Notes under the pieces: model-generated
Database searches by the model: none
Told to the model about the DNA's origin: nothing
Seen by the model: only the letters and a program-made list of their open reading frames with translations
In this document: positions 25,024 to 34,886 of the stretch, piece by piece
How positions within the stretch are numbered: the stretch's first letter is position 1
Layout: every line of letters begins with the position of its first letter
NCBI GenBank assembly: GCA_903828565.1
Contig: CAIKMQ010000047.1
Span: 1-57,225, forward strand
DNA: 57,225 nucleotides
From: an uncultured Leptolinea sp.
GTDB taxonomy: Bacteria > Chloroflexota > Anaerolineae > Anaerolineales > Anaerolineaceae
Direction: 5' to 3'
Made by a program: the position numbers and the translations under genes

Positions 25024-26387
25024 TCCGGCCGGGTAAAATGATGTCTGATCAAGGAATAGTGACGCGAAGACAACGCAGCCAACCTGTGTCCAATGCACAG
25101 GAATTTCGCATAGGAGAAAGCCTGATCCCTCACAACCTGCCGGCGAATGTAACGCAAGCAATGATGGACGCGCTGGCTTTATATCAGAACACCCCTTATC
25201 CTACAGATAAGGACGAAGCCTGGCGAAGAACCAGCCTGGTAGGGCTTGAAAAAGCCAATTATTCATTTGATTATGATACCCGGCTTATTACAGAAGTACC
25301 GACGAAGTTCCTTCAACCTGTCATCGATGGGGAACAGGCCGGCCAGCTGGTGATCTCACCGGGGCAAACGGTTGAAAATTTGAGACCGGAGTATGCGGAA
25401 GCTGGTGTGATCTTTTGTGACCTGTTTGATATCTTAAAGCGCTCACCCGACAAGGTTGAAGGGAAATTAAACCATCTGGTAAAACCGCAGGATGGCAAGT
25501 TTGCCGCTCTCACTGCGGCATTCGCTGTGCATGGTACCTTCTTATACGTACCCACGGATGTAAAGATAAAAGAGCCACTCCATGCATTATTTTGGAACGC
25601 AGGTGATCATGCTGCTGCCTGTTCACACCATGTGATCTGGGTGGAGCGCGGTGCTGAAGTGACCTTCGTGCAGGAATTTGCCAGTGAAGGGGAGGATATC
25701 CCTCAGTTTCACTCAGGGACCCTTGAAGTTTTTGTTGGAACGGGGGCAACTCTGAACTTTGTTGAGCTGCAATCATGGAATCGCTCTACCTGGAACATTA
25801 TTCACGAGAAGGTGAAAGTTGAGCAGGATGCAAATCTATCGTGGATATTTGGGTCACTTGGATCCAAAGTTACGAAATCCTTCTCATCCATTGACCTGGC
25901 CGGCGCGGGAGCGTCAGCAAAGGTAAGCGGCTTTTATTTTGCAGACGATTCACAGCATCTAGATATGGACACCGAGCAAAATCACCTGGCACCCAATACC
26001 ACCAGCGATCTACTCTACAAGGGAGCTGTCACTGGCAACTCAAGATCCGTCTGGCAGGGAAATATCTATGTGGCACCTGGAGCGAACGGAACTGATGGTT
26101 ATCAGGCCAATAAAAATCTGATTCTGAGCCGGGCAGCACGAGCTGATTCAATTCCCGGTTTGGAGATATTAGCGGATGATGTAAAATGTACACACGGTGC
26201 AACCGTGGGTAAGATCGATCCAGATCAGATCTTCTACCTACGCAGCCGCGGATTAACAGAGAGAGATGCAAGACACTTGATTGTGCAAGGTTTCTTCGAA
26301 ACGATCATGGAAAGGATCCCTTTCCAGGCTGTGTCGGATCGATTCCGGGATGCAATTGTGACAAAAATTGATACACAAAACGACTAG
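25020..26387 (+). CDS. sufD: Fe-S assembly protein SufD
   Basis: 455-residue partner of SufB in the SufBC2D scaffold. The C-terminal half has the shared SufB/D beta-helix signature ([18 protein letters not shown], then [17 protein letters not shown]); the N-terminal half is helical. The start is either GTG at 25020, overlapping the sufB stop as GTGA with AAGGA upstream, or ATG at 25038/25041; I keep the coupled GTG. Confidence 0.93.
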   Translation: MIRPGKMMSDQGIVTRRQRSQPVSNAQEFRIGESLIPHNLPANVTQAMMDALALYQNTPYPTDKDEAWRRTSLVGLEKANYSFDYDTRLITEVPTKFLQPVIDGEQAGQLVISPGQTVENLRPEYAEAGVIFCDLFDILKRSPDKVEGKLNHLVKPQDGKFAALTAAFAVHGTFLYVPTDVKIKEPLHALFWNAGDHAAACSHHVIWVERGAEVTFVQEFASEGEDIPQFHSGTLEVFVGTGATLNFVELQSWNRSTWNIIHEKVKVEQDANLSWIFGSLGSKVTKSFSSIDLAGAGASAKVSGFYFADDSQHLDMDTEQNHLAPNTTSDLLYKGAVTGNSRSVWQGNIYVAPGANGTDGYQANKNLILSRAARADSIPGLEILADDVKCTHGATVGKIDPDQIFYLRSRGLTERDARHLIVQGFFETIMERIPFQAVSDRFRDAIVTKIDTQND

Positions 26388-26401
26388 TTGGAGGAATTAA
26401 T

Positions 26402-26704
26402 ATGTGCCCAGCCCCATTTATGCGAGACCCGGATCCAGAATCATCTTATGATGTAGGCGATATTGTAGAAGTGTTTTGCGACCATGAGAAAGGTGAAGAG
26501 CGCATCCGAGGTTGGCTAAAGGGGATTGTCGTGCAGGTAGACCCAAAAATGGTGGCTGTTCAGTTCAGAAGCAATGTTTTCCTGACAGATGGGTGGATGG
26601 TTCCGGACCATATCTTATGGTACGCGCATACTAGCCCTCACATCCGTAATACAAAAAAAGGCAGCAAATCCGGCTCCGGGAAAGCTGGCGTGGTGGAGTA
26701 CTAG
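26402..26704 (+). CDS. Uncharacterised 100-residue protein inside the suf operon
   Basis: I do not recognise a family. The product begins MCPAPFM and contains a short beta-rich module (DVGDIVEVFCDHEKGEERIRG, shortened here to the first part DVGDIVEVFC; then WLKGIVVQVDPKMVAVQF and GWMVPDHILW) that looks SH3/Tudor-like, followed by a basic Ser/Gly-rich tail (KKGSKSGSGK). Two cysteines (Cys2 and Cys26) could bind metal or sulfur. GGAGG lies 7 nt before the ATG. It sits between sufD and sufS with tight spacing on both sides, so a role in SUF assembly or its control is inferred. Confidence 0.75.
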   Translation: MCPAPFMRDPDPESSYDVGDIVEVFCDHEKGEERIRGWLKGIVVQVDPKMVAVQFRSNVFLTDGWMVPDHILWYAHTSPHIRNTKKGSKSGSGKAGVVEY

Positions 26705-26709
26705 GCGTT

Positions 26710-27933
26710 ATGAATGAAATAACAAGAATTCGATCGGATTTCCCGATACTCCAACGGGAGATCAAACCCGGAGTGCCGCTGATCTATCTGGATTCTGCGG
26801 CAACCAGCCAAAAGCCATCTTTGGTTTTGGATTCTATGTCGGAGTATTATGCCAGGCATAATGCCAATATTCACCGTGGAGTCCATACCCTTGCAGAAGA
26901 AGCCACAGAATTGTATGAAGCTGCCCGGGGAAAGATTAGCAAGTTTATCCATGCAAGATCTCATACAGAAGTGATTTATACCCGAAACACAACTGAAGCG
27001 ATCAATTTGGTTGCGTACTCCTGGGGTAGGAAATTCTTAAAACCCGGTGATATCGTTCTCTTAACAGAGATGGAACACCATTCCAATCTGGTACCGTGGC
27101 ACATTTTACGGGATTCGATTGGTATTGAGTTGAAATTCATCCCGGTTACTGCTGATGGACTGTTGGACATGGCGGAATATGAGAAGCTACTCCAGCTTGA
27201 GCCAAAATTGGTGAGTTTCACTCATGCTTCCAATGTACTTGGCACAATCAATCCGGTTCAGGAAATGGCCCGATCCGCCCACCGAGCCGGAGCATTGGTT
27301 CTCGTAGACGGCGCACAATCCGTACCTCATTTTTCGGTTGACGTTCAACAGCTGGATGTAGATTTTTATGCATTTTCCGCGCATAAGATGCTCGGTCCAA
27401 CAGGCATTGGAGCCTTGTATGGCAAGAGAGAATTACTGGAAAAAATGCAGCCATTTATGGGTGGTGGTGATATGATTCGCGAAGTACGGCTTGAAGGATT
27501 CACTGCCAATGAGTTGCCGTATAAGTTCGAGGCAGGCACACCGGCTATTGCAGAAGCTGTTGGTTTTGGTTCAGCGGTTGATTACCTTACGCAAATAGGG
27601 ATGGATGCGATCCATCAACATGAATTAGAAATAACAAAGTATGCGTATAGCCTCTTGATGAACTTGCCTGGTGTAACCTTATTCGGGCATGAAAAACAGA
27701 AGCGCGGAGGTGTTATCGCCTTTGAAGTGGCTGGGATTCATCCGCATGATGTTGCTCAGTTACTCGATTCGGATGGAATTGCCGTGCGTGCCGGACATCA
27801 TTGTGCTATGCCATTGCATCAAAAATTTGGTATTCCTGCAACCACCAGAGCCAGTTTCTATATGTATACAGAAAAAAGTGAGATCGATAAACTTATACTT
27901 GGACTAAAGAAGGTCCAGAAGCTTTTCGGGTAA
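26710..27933 (+). CDS. sufS: Cysteine desulfurase SufS
   Basis: PLP enzyme that removes sulfur from cysteine as a persulfide. The 407-residue chain has the N-terminal YLDSAATSQKP, the PLP lysine in FSAHKMLGPTG and the active-site cysteine in RAGHHCAMPLH, in the short-loop position of group II (SufS) enzymes. It follows the unknown 100-aa gene by 5 nt and precedes sufU by 4 nt, so its sulfur acceptor is probably SufU. Confidence 0.97.
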   Translation: MNEITRIRSDFPILQREIKPGVPLIYLDSAATSQKPSLVLDSMSEYYARHNANIHRGVHTLAEEATELYEAARGKISKFIHARSHTEVIYTRNTTEAINLVAYSWGRKFLKPGDIVLLTEMEHHSNLVPWHILRDSIGIELKFIPVTADGLLDMAEYEKLLQLEPKLVSFTHASNVLGTINPVQEMARSAHRAGALVLVDGAQSVPHFSVDVQQLDVDFYAFSAHKMLGPTGIGALYGKRELLEKMQPFMGGGDMIREVRLEGFTANELPYKFEAGTPAIAEAVGFGSAVDYLTQIGMDAIHQHELEITKYAYSLLMNLPGVTLFGHEKQKRGGVIAFEVAGIHPHDVAQLLDSDGIAVRAGHHCAMPLHQKFGIPATTRASFYMYTEKSEIDKLILGLKKVQKLFG

Positions 27934-27937
27934 TCGT

Positions 27938-28339
27938 ATGGATGATATGTATCGGGAAGCCATCATTGAGCATTATAAGAACCCGGGATACCACGGGGTA
28001 CTTGAGCCTGCAGATATTTCATTTGAAGATAATAATCCGTTATGTGGAGATCATTTACGGATAGACCTCAGAATAGATGCCGGGGGATGTATTACTGAGG
28101 CGGCTTTCAGTGGACACGGTTGCGCCATCTCACAGGCCAGCGCGGATATGCTTTTGGGATCGATCATTGGAAAACCACTGGATGAAGTAAAAAAGATGAA
28201 CAAACAGGATATTCTGGATTTGATCGGAATAGAGCTTGGCCCGGTTCGACTGAAATGCGCATTGTTATCACTGAAAGTACTAAAATCTGCTGCGTACGGA
28301 ATCCATCAGGGTGAGAGTGTCGAGCTCGACCTGGATTGA
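27938..28339 (+). CDS. sufU: SufU sulfur-transfer protein
   Basis: 133-residue IscU-fold protein. The three conserved cysteines appear in NPLCGD, GHGCAIS and RLKCALL, and the SufU-type insert (about 18 residues between the second and third cysteine regions) is present, which points to zinc-dependent sulfur acceptance from SufS rather than a scaffold role. It follows sufS by 4 nt. Confidence 0.93.
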   Translation: MDDMYREAIIEHYKNPGYHGVLEPADISFEDNNPLCGDHLRIDLRIDAGGCITEAAFSGHGCAISQASADMLLGSIIGKPLDEVKKMNKQDILDLIGIELGPVRLKCALLSLKVLKSAAYGIHQGESVELDLD

Positions 28340-28343
28340 TGCC

Positions 28344-28691
28344 ATGTTGAATTATCGGATTGCAGATGGCGAAAGCCTGGAATACCTGAATATCTGCCCT
28401 TTGGAGGAGATCTCTTCGGGAGAACGTCTGTTTTTTGAAATTCACGATCAGCCAATAGTGCTAATAAATATCGCCGGAATGTTGTATGCCATTGGGGACG
28501 TTTGTACCCATGATAACGGTCCTCTGGGTGATGGTGAGATCGAAGAGAAGAGCATTATTTGTCCGCGGCATGGAGCACGCTTTGACCTGGAGACCGGCAG
28601 GGCCGTTCGTCTTCCGGCAATACAAGACATCCCTGCTTATCCTGTGAGGGTGGTAGACCGGGTTGTACAGATTGGTGTACCAAAAAAATAA
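28344..28691 (+). CDS. Rieske-type [2Fe-2S] ferredoxin
   Basis: 115-residue soluble Rieske protein with the ligand pairs CTH (VCTHDNGPLGDG) and CPRHG, as in bacterial Rieske ferredoxins of dioxygenase systems. The ATG at 28344 lies 4 nt after the sufU stop with no strong Shine-Dalgarno, so translation is probably coupled. It is the last gene of the suf operon; similar proteins often close suf operons and may deliver electrons for assembly. Confidence 0.9.
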   Translation: MLNYRIADGESLEYLNICPLEEISSGERLFFEIHDQPIVLINIAGMLYAIGDVCTHDNGPLGDGEIEEKSIICPRHGARFDLETGRAVRLPAIQDIPAYPVRVVDRVVQIGVPKK

Positions 28692-28713
28692 AAGAGCCCG
28701 GAGGCTCTTTTTT
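28691..28713. terminator. Bidirectional terminator after the suf operon
   Basis: AAAGAGCC and GGCTCTTT pair around a CGGA loop, with a T run downstream on the plus strand and A-rich sequence upstream. It separates the convergent Rieske and deacetylase genes. Confidence 0.85.
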
Positions 28714-28716
28714 GTT

Positions 28717-29346
28717 TTAGCTAAAGTTCCCTATCATCCGCAAAGTTTCAAACCCTTCGGCATATTTACTCTCACACAATGCTCCATAGCGAACCAGGAT
28801 AGATCGGGTCAGGTCGGGGTCGAAGTAGTACTTGCCTGCGTAGGTCAGATACTGCGATAAAGCTGCCAGTTTTCCGGCAAGATGGATTTCCTGCAGAGGA
28901 ACCAACAGGTTTGGGAAGAAACCATAACTGCTGCGGATCACATCAAAACCCAGAACCGTGACTCCACGGAAGGCGCGCAAAGCTTCATCGGTGACTGTAT
29001 TGTGGTCCTGGTGAAGATCTGCGCGTGTATGCACAAAAACGATGTCGGGTTTGATCTCGCGCCCGATCTTTATCAGATACTCTAAAATTCCCTGGCGCAA
29101 CGAAGGAAACTTTCGAGTTTCAAACTGTTCCAAAATGACCTGGCTTGCTGGAATCCCCAGAGATTTCATACTTGCCTGGTGTTCCACTACAAGATTGGAT
29201 AAGGATGGGTTCCGCTGGTTATCTGATAAGGTGACACAAAACAGGTTTGTTTTATCAGGCAGGCTGGAAATCAACCCGCCACAGCCCAGCTCGATGTCAT
29301 CCGGGTGCGCACCTATAAAGCAGATCCGTTTTCCTGAAAACTGCAT
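28717..29346 (-). CDS. PIG-L/LmbE-family N-deacetylase
   Basis: 209-residue zinc-dependent deacetylase of N-acetylglucosaminyl-type or related substrates. The metal/catalytic motif GAHPDDIELGCGG is N-terminal and the second metal motif HQDH lies near residue 115. The true substrate is unknown. It follows the methyltransferase gene by 9 nt with AAGGA before the ATG, so the two may act in one small pathway. Confidence 0.88.
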   Translation of the reverse strand: MQFSGKRICFIGAHPDDIELGCGGLISSLPDKTNLFCVTLSDNQRNPSLSNLVVEHQASMKSLGIPASQVILEQFETRKFPSLRQGILEYLIKIGREIKPDIVFVHTRADLHQDHNTVTDEALRAFRGVTVLGFDVIRSSYGFFPNLLVPLQEIHLAGKLAALSQYLTYAGKYYFDPDLTRSILVRYGALCESKYAEGFETLRMIGNFS

Positions 29347-29355
29347 CTTGTCCTT

Positions 29356-30156
29356 TTACTTGGTAGCCAGAATTCCACCAACAACTTTGGTCATTACGAT
29401 CTTTCCATCGCGAGCTATCCGTTCTTCTGCCACGCGGGTGATCTGTGCCATCATTGCTTCAAAACTGGCTTTATCCTCGAACAGGCTTACCCATAGACGC
29501 CGGTCTTCATTGAGAGAGGCGCGCGTGTAATCAACAAAAGGAGTTGCTGTGTCAAATGTGAGGGGATTCTCGAATATCTCTACCTGGACTTCACTGAATA
29601 GGCTCTTAACCGTATTCAATATTTCGCTTCCAAAGCGTGAACTGCCTGGCATGGGCGGAATGGGTTTACCGGTAGCTTCTTGGATGATGTCATAAAACAC
29701 CTTTTTATTTTCAGGCATCGGGCCTGTAGTGAAAAGGCGCCCACCAGGTTGTAGTACTCTGTGCATTTCACGGATAGTGAAAGGTATGTTTTCAGCGTAG
29801 TAGATAGCAAAGCAGCAGGAGAGGAGATCGAAGCGATTAGTTTCAAATGCGAACGGCTGGTTAAAATTTAGAGATTGGAAAGTAACCCTGTTGTTGTATT
29901 TTTTGTTTTCTTCCCGGGCCTGGGTCAGAAGTTCATCGGACACGTCACCACCGGTGATCTCGCATTCACCGCTCAACTGATTGAAGAAAGAAAAGCACTG
30001 CTTACCGGCGCCACATCCAACATCCAGGATCTTGCTCCCTTTTTGCAGGTGGAGAATATCCAGCATCCACTGGTCAATATCTCGGCCGCCGTATTTATTG
30101 TGAATGTCGATCCGTTTGAGAAGATCGCTGGTAGTTTCTTTGTAATCGATTTTCAT
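29356..30156 (-). CDS. Class I SAM-dependent methyltransferase
   Basis: 266 residues of Rossmann-like methyltransferase. Motif I is ILDVGCGAGKQ, followed by the acidic GGDVSD and the post-motif FDLLSCCFAIYY and LQPGGRLFTTG. Substrate not predictable. GAGGA lies just before the ATG, and TGGTAAAAT upstream could be an extended -10. It lies 43 nt after hypE on the same strand, so read-through from the hyp operon is possible. Confidence 0.88.
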   Translation of the reverse strand: MKIDYKETTSDLLKRIDIHNKYGGRDIDQWMLDILHLQKGSKILDVGCGAGKQCFSFFNQLSGECEITGGDVSDELLTQAREENKKYNNRVTFQSLNFNQPFAFETNRFDLLSCCFAIYYAENIPFTIREMHRVLQPGGRLFTTGPMPENKKVFYDIIQEATGKPIPPMPGSSRFGSEILNTVKSLFSEVQVEIFENPLTFDTATPFVDYTRASLNEDRRLWVSLFEDKASFEAMMAQITRVAEERIARDGKIVMTKVVGGILATK

Positions 30157-30199
30157 GAGTCCTCAGTTTAATGTAATTTGTTGGAGAATTTTACCAGAA

Positions 30200-31267
30200 T
30201 TAGCAGATACGTGGCAGTATCTCTCCCGCCAGCATGGTCAACATTCGGGTAGATCCATAGGGTGTTAATAATGTTACCTCTGGAGAGCCATCCTTGGCTG
30301 AGGAGACCCGGCCAATCATTGAAGTTTCTCTACCATATGGATGTGCCCGAAGCGCTTCGATGGCGCGTTGTGCCTGGTTCTCAGGCAGTATGATGATTAG
30401 TTTGCCTTCATTGGCAAGGTATAGTGGATCAAACCCAAGCATCTCGCAGGCGGCTTTTACAGGTTCTTTTACCGGGATGTTTATCTCATTAATCGCTATA
30501 TCCACTTTGCTTTGATTGGCGATCTCGATCAATGTGGTTGCTAATCCTCCGCGAGTTGGGTCACGCAAAACATGCACATCCGGGGCGACCTCTAGCAAAG
30601 CTTCGATCATCCCATTGAGGGGGGCGGTGTCAGACTCTAGCGCAACCTCAAAGGCTAATTCATTTCTGGCGCTGAGGATGGCAATACCATGATCGCCAAG
30701 AGATCCTGATATCAGAATTACATCCCCCTCCTGCGCGGCACTTCCTGAAATTTGCATCTTGCGGCTGTTTGGAATCACCCCAACTCCGGTGGTGGAAATA
30801 TAAACTCCATCCGCTTTCCCTTTTTCGACAACTTTTGTGTCGCCTGCTACGATTGTTATGCCCGCTTCTCTCGCAGCATCAGCCATCGATTGAACGATCT
30901 TATCGAGATCTGAAATTGCGAATCCCTCCTCAAGAATAAAAGAAGCAGTCAAGTACAGCGGGACTGCACCCAGCATGGCAACATCGTTCACTGTTCCACA
31001 TACTGCAAGGCGGCCAATATCCCCTCCCGGAAAAAACAGTGGTTTGACCACATGGGCGTCAGTACTGATAGATAATTGCCCATCTGGCATTGGTAATCTG
31101 GCAGAATCATCACCCTGGTCCAGATAAGGATTGGACAACCACTTGCCAAAGATAGTACGGATCAGCTCATGGGTTAATTTACCGCCGCTTCCATGCCCAA
31201 GAATAATGGTTTCGCGATGGCTGAGGGGAACCGGGCAAACTGGGCCTTGCGATAGATCAGCTGTCAT
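30200..31267 (-). CDS. hypE: Hydrogenase maturation factor HypE
   Basis: 355-residue ATP-dependent dehydratase that turns the carbamoyl group on its C-terminal cysteine into the cyanide ligand of the [NiFe] site. It has GHGSGGKLT at the N-terminus, the AIRS/PurM fold blocks (DDSARLP, GTVNDVAMLGA, VAGDTKVV, RDPTRGGLA) and ends in the required PRIC. Its ATG overlaps the hypD stop by one base (TGATG). Last gene of hypABFCDE. Confidence 0.97.
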   Translation of the reverse strand: MTADLSQGPVCPVPLSHRETIILGHGSGGKLTHELIRTIFGKWLSNPYLDQGDDSARLPMPDGQLSISTDAHVVKPLFFPGGDIGRLAVCGTVNDVAMLGAVPLYLTASFILEEGFAISDLDKIVQSMADAAREAGITIVAGDTKVVEKGKADGVYISTTGVGVIPNSRKMQISGSAAQEGDVILISGSLGDHGIAILSARNELAFEVALESDTAPLNGMIEALLEVAPDVHVLRDPTRGGLATTLIEIANQSKVDIAINEINIPVKEPVKAACEMLGFDPLYLANEGKLIIILPENQAQRAIEALRAHPYGRETSMIGRVSSAKDGSPEVTLLTPYGSTRMLTMLAGEILPRIC

Positions 31268-32355
31268 CAGGAACCTTTCCGGTAACGATAATAGGCAGAA
31301 CAGGCACCTTCATTGGATACCATTGGCGCTCCCAGGGGATTTTCCGGCGTGCATTCTTTACCAAATGCCGGGCACTGAGGTGGTTTCATAACACCCTGAA
31401 GGATCTTCCCCGCGATGCATACTTCTGCTTCGCGAGTCTGGATATGCCCAATATCAAAACGTTTTTCAGCATCATACTGGGCATATTCTGGCCGTAGTGA
31501 AAATCCGCTCATTGGGATGGTGCCAATCCCACGCCAGGTTCGGTCGGCTGGTTGGAAAACACGTTGGATGGCAGCCTGAGCAGGTTGATTGCCGGCTTCT
31601 GTGACTGCACGCGAATATGAATTAACAACACCTGTTTCGCCTGCTTCAAGCATCTTCACAACATCTATCAGTCCAAGAAGCAGGTCTACAGGTTCAAACC
31701 CGGTCACGGCGATCGGGACATGATACTTTGCCGCAATTGGAGGATACTCCCAGTAGCCCATGATCGCGCATACATGGCCGGCAGCAAGAAAACCTTGCAC
31801 CCGGTTGGCTGGAGATGAAAGGATAGCCTCCATAGCCTGTGGAACGCGAACCTGAGATACCAGTAGGCTGAAATTCTTCAGTCCGAGGGCCTCAGCCTGA
31901 ATGATGCTAAGGGCATTGGGAGGAGTGGTCGTTTCAAAACCGATGGCAAAGAACACCACTTGTTTATCAGGGTTTTGTCTTGCAAGTTGGACAGCATCCA
32001 GCGGAGAATAGACAACCTTTACAGCTCCACCTGCGGCACGAACGCTGAATAGATCTCCCTTAGAACCGGGTACGCGCAGCATATCCCCAAAGCTGGCAAG
32101 AATGAAATTCGGATCCGAGGCCAATGCAATGGCTTTATCGATCATTTCCAACGGTGTGACACAAACCGGGCAGCCTGGCCCATGAACAAGTTCCACTTGT
32201 GGAGGTAGTAGCTGGTCAATGCCGTAATGCATGAACGAATGGGTTTGACCGCCGCAAATCTCCATAATCACCCAAGGATTCTTGGTGATCTGGCACAGAT
32301 CAGCTGCCAATTCTTTGACTCTTCTGGCATCACGAAATTCTTCAGTGTATTTCAC
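31267..32355 (-). CDS. hypD: Hydrogenase maturation factor HypD
   Basis: 362-residue [4Fe-4S] protein that, with HypC, carries the Fe(CN)2CO unit. Signatures: [22 protein letters not shown], the GFETTTPP motif and the C-terminal cysteine set ([20 protein letters not shown], then [10 protein letters not shown]). It overlaps hypC by 4 nt and hypE by 1 nt. Confidence 0.97.
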   Translation of the reverse strand: MKYTEEFRDARRVKELAADLCQITKNPWVIMEICGGQTHSFMHYGIDQLLPPQVELVHGPGCPVCVTPLEMIDKAIALASDPNFILASFGDMLRVPGSKGDLFSVRAAGGAVKVVYSPLDAVQLARQNPDKQVVFFAIGFETTTPPNALSIIQAEALGLKNFSLLVSQVRVPQAMEAILSSPANRVQGFLAAGHVCAIMGYWEYPPIAAKYHVPIAVTGFEPVDLLLGLIDVVKMLEAGETGVVNSYSRAVTEAGNQPAQAAIQRVFQPADRTWRGIGTIPMSGFSLRPEYAQYDAEKRFDIGHIQTREAEVCIAGKILQGVMKPPQCPAFGKECTPENPLGAPMVSNEGACSAYYRYRKGS

Positions 32356-32603
32356 GGGTTTTGATCCTGTTGATTGGCAAGCTCATTCATCTCATCCAAC
32401 AAACCAAGGGTATCTAAAGCTTCCTCTTCGGTCAGTTTCGAGATGGCGAAACCAACATGGACGATGGCATATTCCCCCGGGACAGCATCTGGTAAAGTTT
32501 CAAAGCAGACTTCACGGATTGCTCCGCCAAAATCTACTTTCCCCATCATTAGCGTATCTTTTTTATAAACTTCAAGAATTTTGCAGGGGACTCCAAGACA
32601 CAT
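32352..32603 (-). CDS. hypC: Hydrogenase maturation chaperone HypC
   Basis: 83-residue chaperone that passes the iron-cyanide unit from HypD to the large subunit. The N-terminal MCLGVPC gives the essential Cys2; I therefore start at 32603 rather than at the ATG at 32609, which would add Met-Ile and bury the cysteine. AGGT lies about 8 nt upstream. It overlaps hypF (end 32606 is 3 nt upstream) and hypD. Confidence 0.95.
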   Translation of the reverse strand: MCLGVPCKILEVYKKDTLMMGKVDFGGAIREVCFETLPDAVPGEYAIVHVGFAISKLTEEEALDTLGLLDEMNELANQQDQNP

Positions 32604-32605
32604 GA

Positions 32606-34873
32606 TCATCTACCTTTCATAATGGATCCGGCAGCAACTGCCTGTCCGAGACTGATACAACCATCATTGGGTGGAATCAGATGGTGAGTAAACACCCGAA
32701 GACCCAGGTGATGAATTTCTATTTGCATTTTACTCAACAGCAACTGGTTTTGCCAAACTCCGCCGCTGAGAAGAACCGTGTTTATTGGTTTTGAGCCAAT
32801 TATATGCTGAATCATTTCTGATGAAGCGGAAATAACTGTATTGTGGAACCTGGATGAGATCACAGGAACTGAGATATTTTCACTGATGTCCACCAATATA
32901 TTTTCGAATAGTGACTTTACCATGAATTGCCCATCTACCAGGGAAAATGGGTAGCCATCCTCGATTGATGGGTCAGCAATCTCTTCCAGTTCAATAGCAG
33001 CCTGTCCTTCATAAGACACTTCGTGGCGAATTCCGATGAGGGAAGAAATGGCATCGAATAAGCGGCCCATAGAACTGGTTTGGAATACATTCAGGTTTTT
33101 ATCCAGCTGTGTTATGAGCAGGTGTAGTTCCTGATTCGAACAGCGGTTTTCCAAGAAGGGGTCTTTATCCAGAAGATCGAGAGCGTGTAGGTAAGCGAGA
33201 GCGATACGATACGGCCTTTTGATGGCAGCATCGCCGCCCGGGAGGGGGAGGTACTGTAAATGGCCTGCTCTCTCAGAACCTGCAGCACTGCCCAGCAGGA
33301 ATTCTCCACCCCAAATCGCTCCATCCGGTCCATATCCGGTGCCATCAAAGGTCAGAGCAATCACATCTTCATTTAGCGGTAAAAGATTCTCAGCCAGACA
33401 GGCAGCAAGATGGGCATGGTGATGCTGTATAGGAATGATGGGAACTTGATATCTCTCCGCCATCACTGATGCAAAGCTCGTAGAGAGAAAATCGGGGTGC
33501 ATATCACAGGCGATTCCTTCAGGTGAGAACTGAAAGAGGTCAAAGAAATGGTCAACGGATTCGCGATAAGCCATATATGTCTCAGCATTGTCGAGATCAC
33601 CCATGTGCTGACTGATAAACACCCTATCCTCGTGTGTTATTGAGAAGGTATTCTTTAGCAGGGCTCCCGCAGCGAAAATACCGGGAATGGATGCAGATAT
33701 TTGCACCGGATCTGGTGAATATCCGCGAGCCCTGCGCATAGGTGTGACAGTGTTGACTCCGATGCGGAATACGGAATCATCCACACGATTGATGATCGGG
33801 CGATCATGGCTCAAGAAACCATCAGCGATCTTGCCCAGTTTAGAAAATGCCAGATGATCGTCTACCACCATTGGTTCATCGGAGATATTACCACTGGTAA
33901 CAACCATTACTTGCGGATAACCCGGTTCGCCATCCATCAACAAATGATGCAATGGGGTATAAGGTAGCATGAAACCCAGGGTATTCTGACCGGGAGCAAT
34001 ATGTGCCAGTGAAGTGTTCTCTATGGGGGCAATGATGATGGGGTGCTGGTATCCATTTAGGTCAGATCCGTTATCATTTATTTTGATAAATGAACTAACA
34101 ACATCCAAGGAACTGGCCATTAAGGCAAAAGGTTTTGCACTCCGCAGCTTGCCTTCACGTAATCGTTGGACCGCTGAGGTATTGGCAGCATCACAGATCA
34201 GTTGAAATCCACCCAGTCCTTTGAGTGCCAGAATTCCACCGGATTTTATGATCGAGCGTGCCTTTTGCAGAGCTTCGTCCCGCTCTGCAATTTTATTTTG
34301 AGCGATATAGAGCGACAGTTGCGGACCGCATACCGGACAGGCGATCGGTTGGGCATGAAATCGCCGGTCTTGGGGATCTTTGTATTCCTTCTTACAGTCT
34401 GGGCACATGATAAAACCGGCCATAGAGGTATAAGGCCGATCGTATGGCATTTTGTTGATGATGGAGAACCTGGGTCCGCAATTGGTACAGTTGATAAAGG
34501 GGTATCTGTACCGTCTGTCTGATGGGTCGCGCAATTCCCGAAGACAATCATCACAGATGGCCATGTCGGGTGGGATTAACGAGAAATAACCTGGCCGGCT
34601 TTCGCTTTCCAGTATATCGAATCCAGAGAATAGCTTTTCAACAATCAGCTGGAAATCAAAGTATTCAATACGGGAAAGTTTAGGGGCTTCCTTCTGTATC
34701 CTTTCACAGAAGGATCGCAATGTACTTTCATCCGCAGTCGCTTCAATGACTACACCGGAGGATGTGTTCTTTACGTACCCTGTAATGTTGCAGCTATTTG
34801 CGAGATTATAAATAAAGGGTCGAAAACCTACCCCCTGAACAATCCCTTTTACTACGATCTGGTATGTTGCCAT
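32606..34873 (-). CDS. hypF: Carbamoyltransferase HypF
   Basis: 755-residue enzyme that converts carbamoyl phosphate to a carbamoyl adenylate and loads it on HypE. Domains: acylphosphatase (1-90, GVGFRPFIYNLA), two zinc knuckles (about 105-185, CDDC/CTNC and CPDC/CPVC), YrdC-like (about 195-380, KGLGGFQLICDAAN) and Kae1-like (about 395-755, metal motif HHHAHLAACLAEN and TFDGTGYG). Length matches the family. No clear Shine-Dalgarno; translation probably follows hypB, which ends 13 nt upstream. Confidence 0.97.
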   Translation of the reverse strand: MATYQIVVKGIVQGVGFRPFIYNLANSCNITGYVKNTSSGVVIEATADESTLRSFCERIQKEAPKLSRIEYFDFQLIVEKLFSGFDILESESRPGYFSLIPPDMAICDDCLRELRDPSDRRYRYPFINCTNCGPRFSIINKMPYDRPYTSMAGFIMCPDCKKEYKDPQDRRFHAQPIACPVCGPQLSLYIAQNKIAERDEALQKARSIIKSGGILALKGLGGFQLICDAANTSAVQRLREGKLRSAKPFALMASSLDVVSSFIKINDNGSDLNGYQHPIIIAPIENTSLAHIAPGQNTLGFMLPYTPLHHLLMDGEPGYPQVMVVTSGNISDEPMVVDDHLAFSKLGKIADGFLSHDRPIINRVDDSVFRIGVNTVTPMRRARGYSPDPVQISASIPGIFAAGALLKNTFSITHEDRVFISQHMGDLDNAETYMAYRESVDHFFDLFQFSPEGIACDMHPDFLSTSFASVMAERYQVPIIPIQHHHAHLAACLAENLLPLNEDVIALTFDGTGYGPDGAIWGGEFLLGSAAGSERAGHLQYLPLPGGDAAIKRPYRIALAYLHALDLLDKDPFLENRCSNQELHLLITQLDKNLNVFQTSSMGRLFDAISSLIGIRHEVSYEGQAAIELEEIADPSIEDGYPFSLVDGQFMVKSLFENILVDISENISVPVISSRFHNTVISASSEMIQHIIGSKPINTVLLSGGVWQNQLLLSKMQIEIHHLGLRVFTHHLIPPNDGCISLGQAVAAGSIMKGR

Positions 34874-34886
34874 TGTTACGGAAGAA

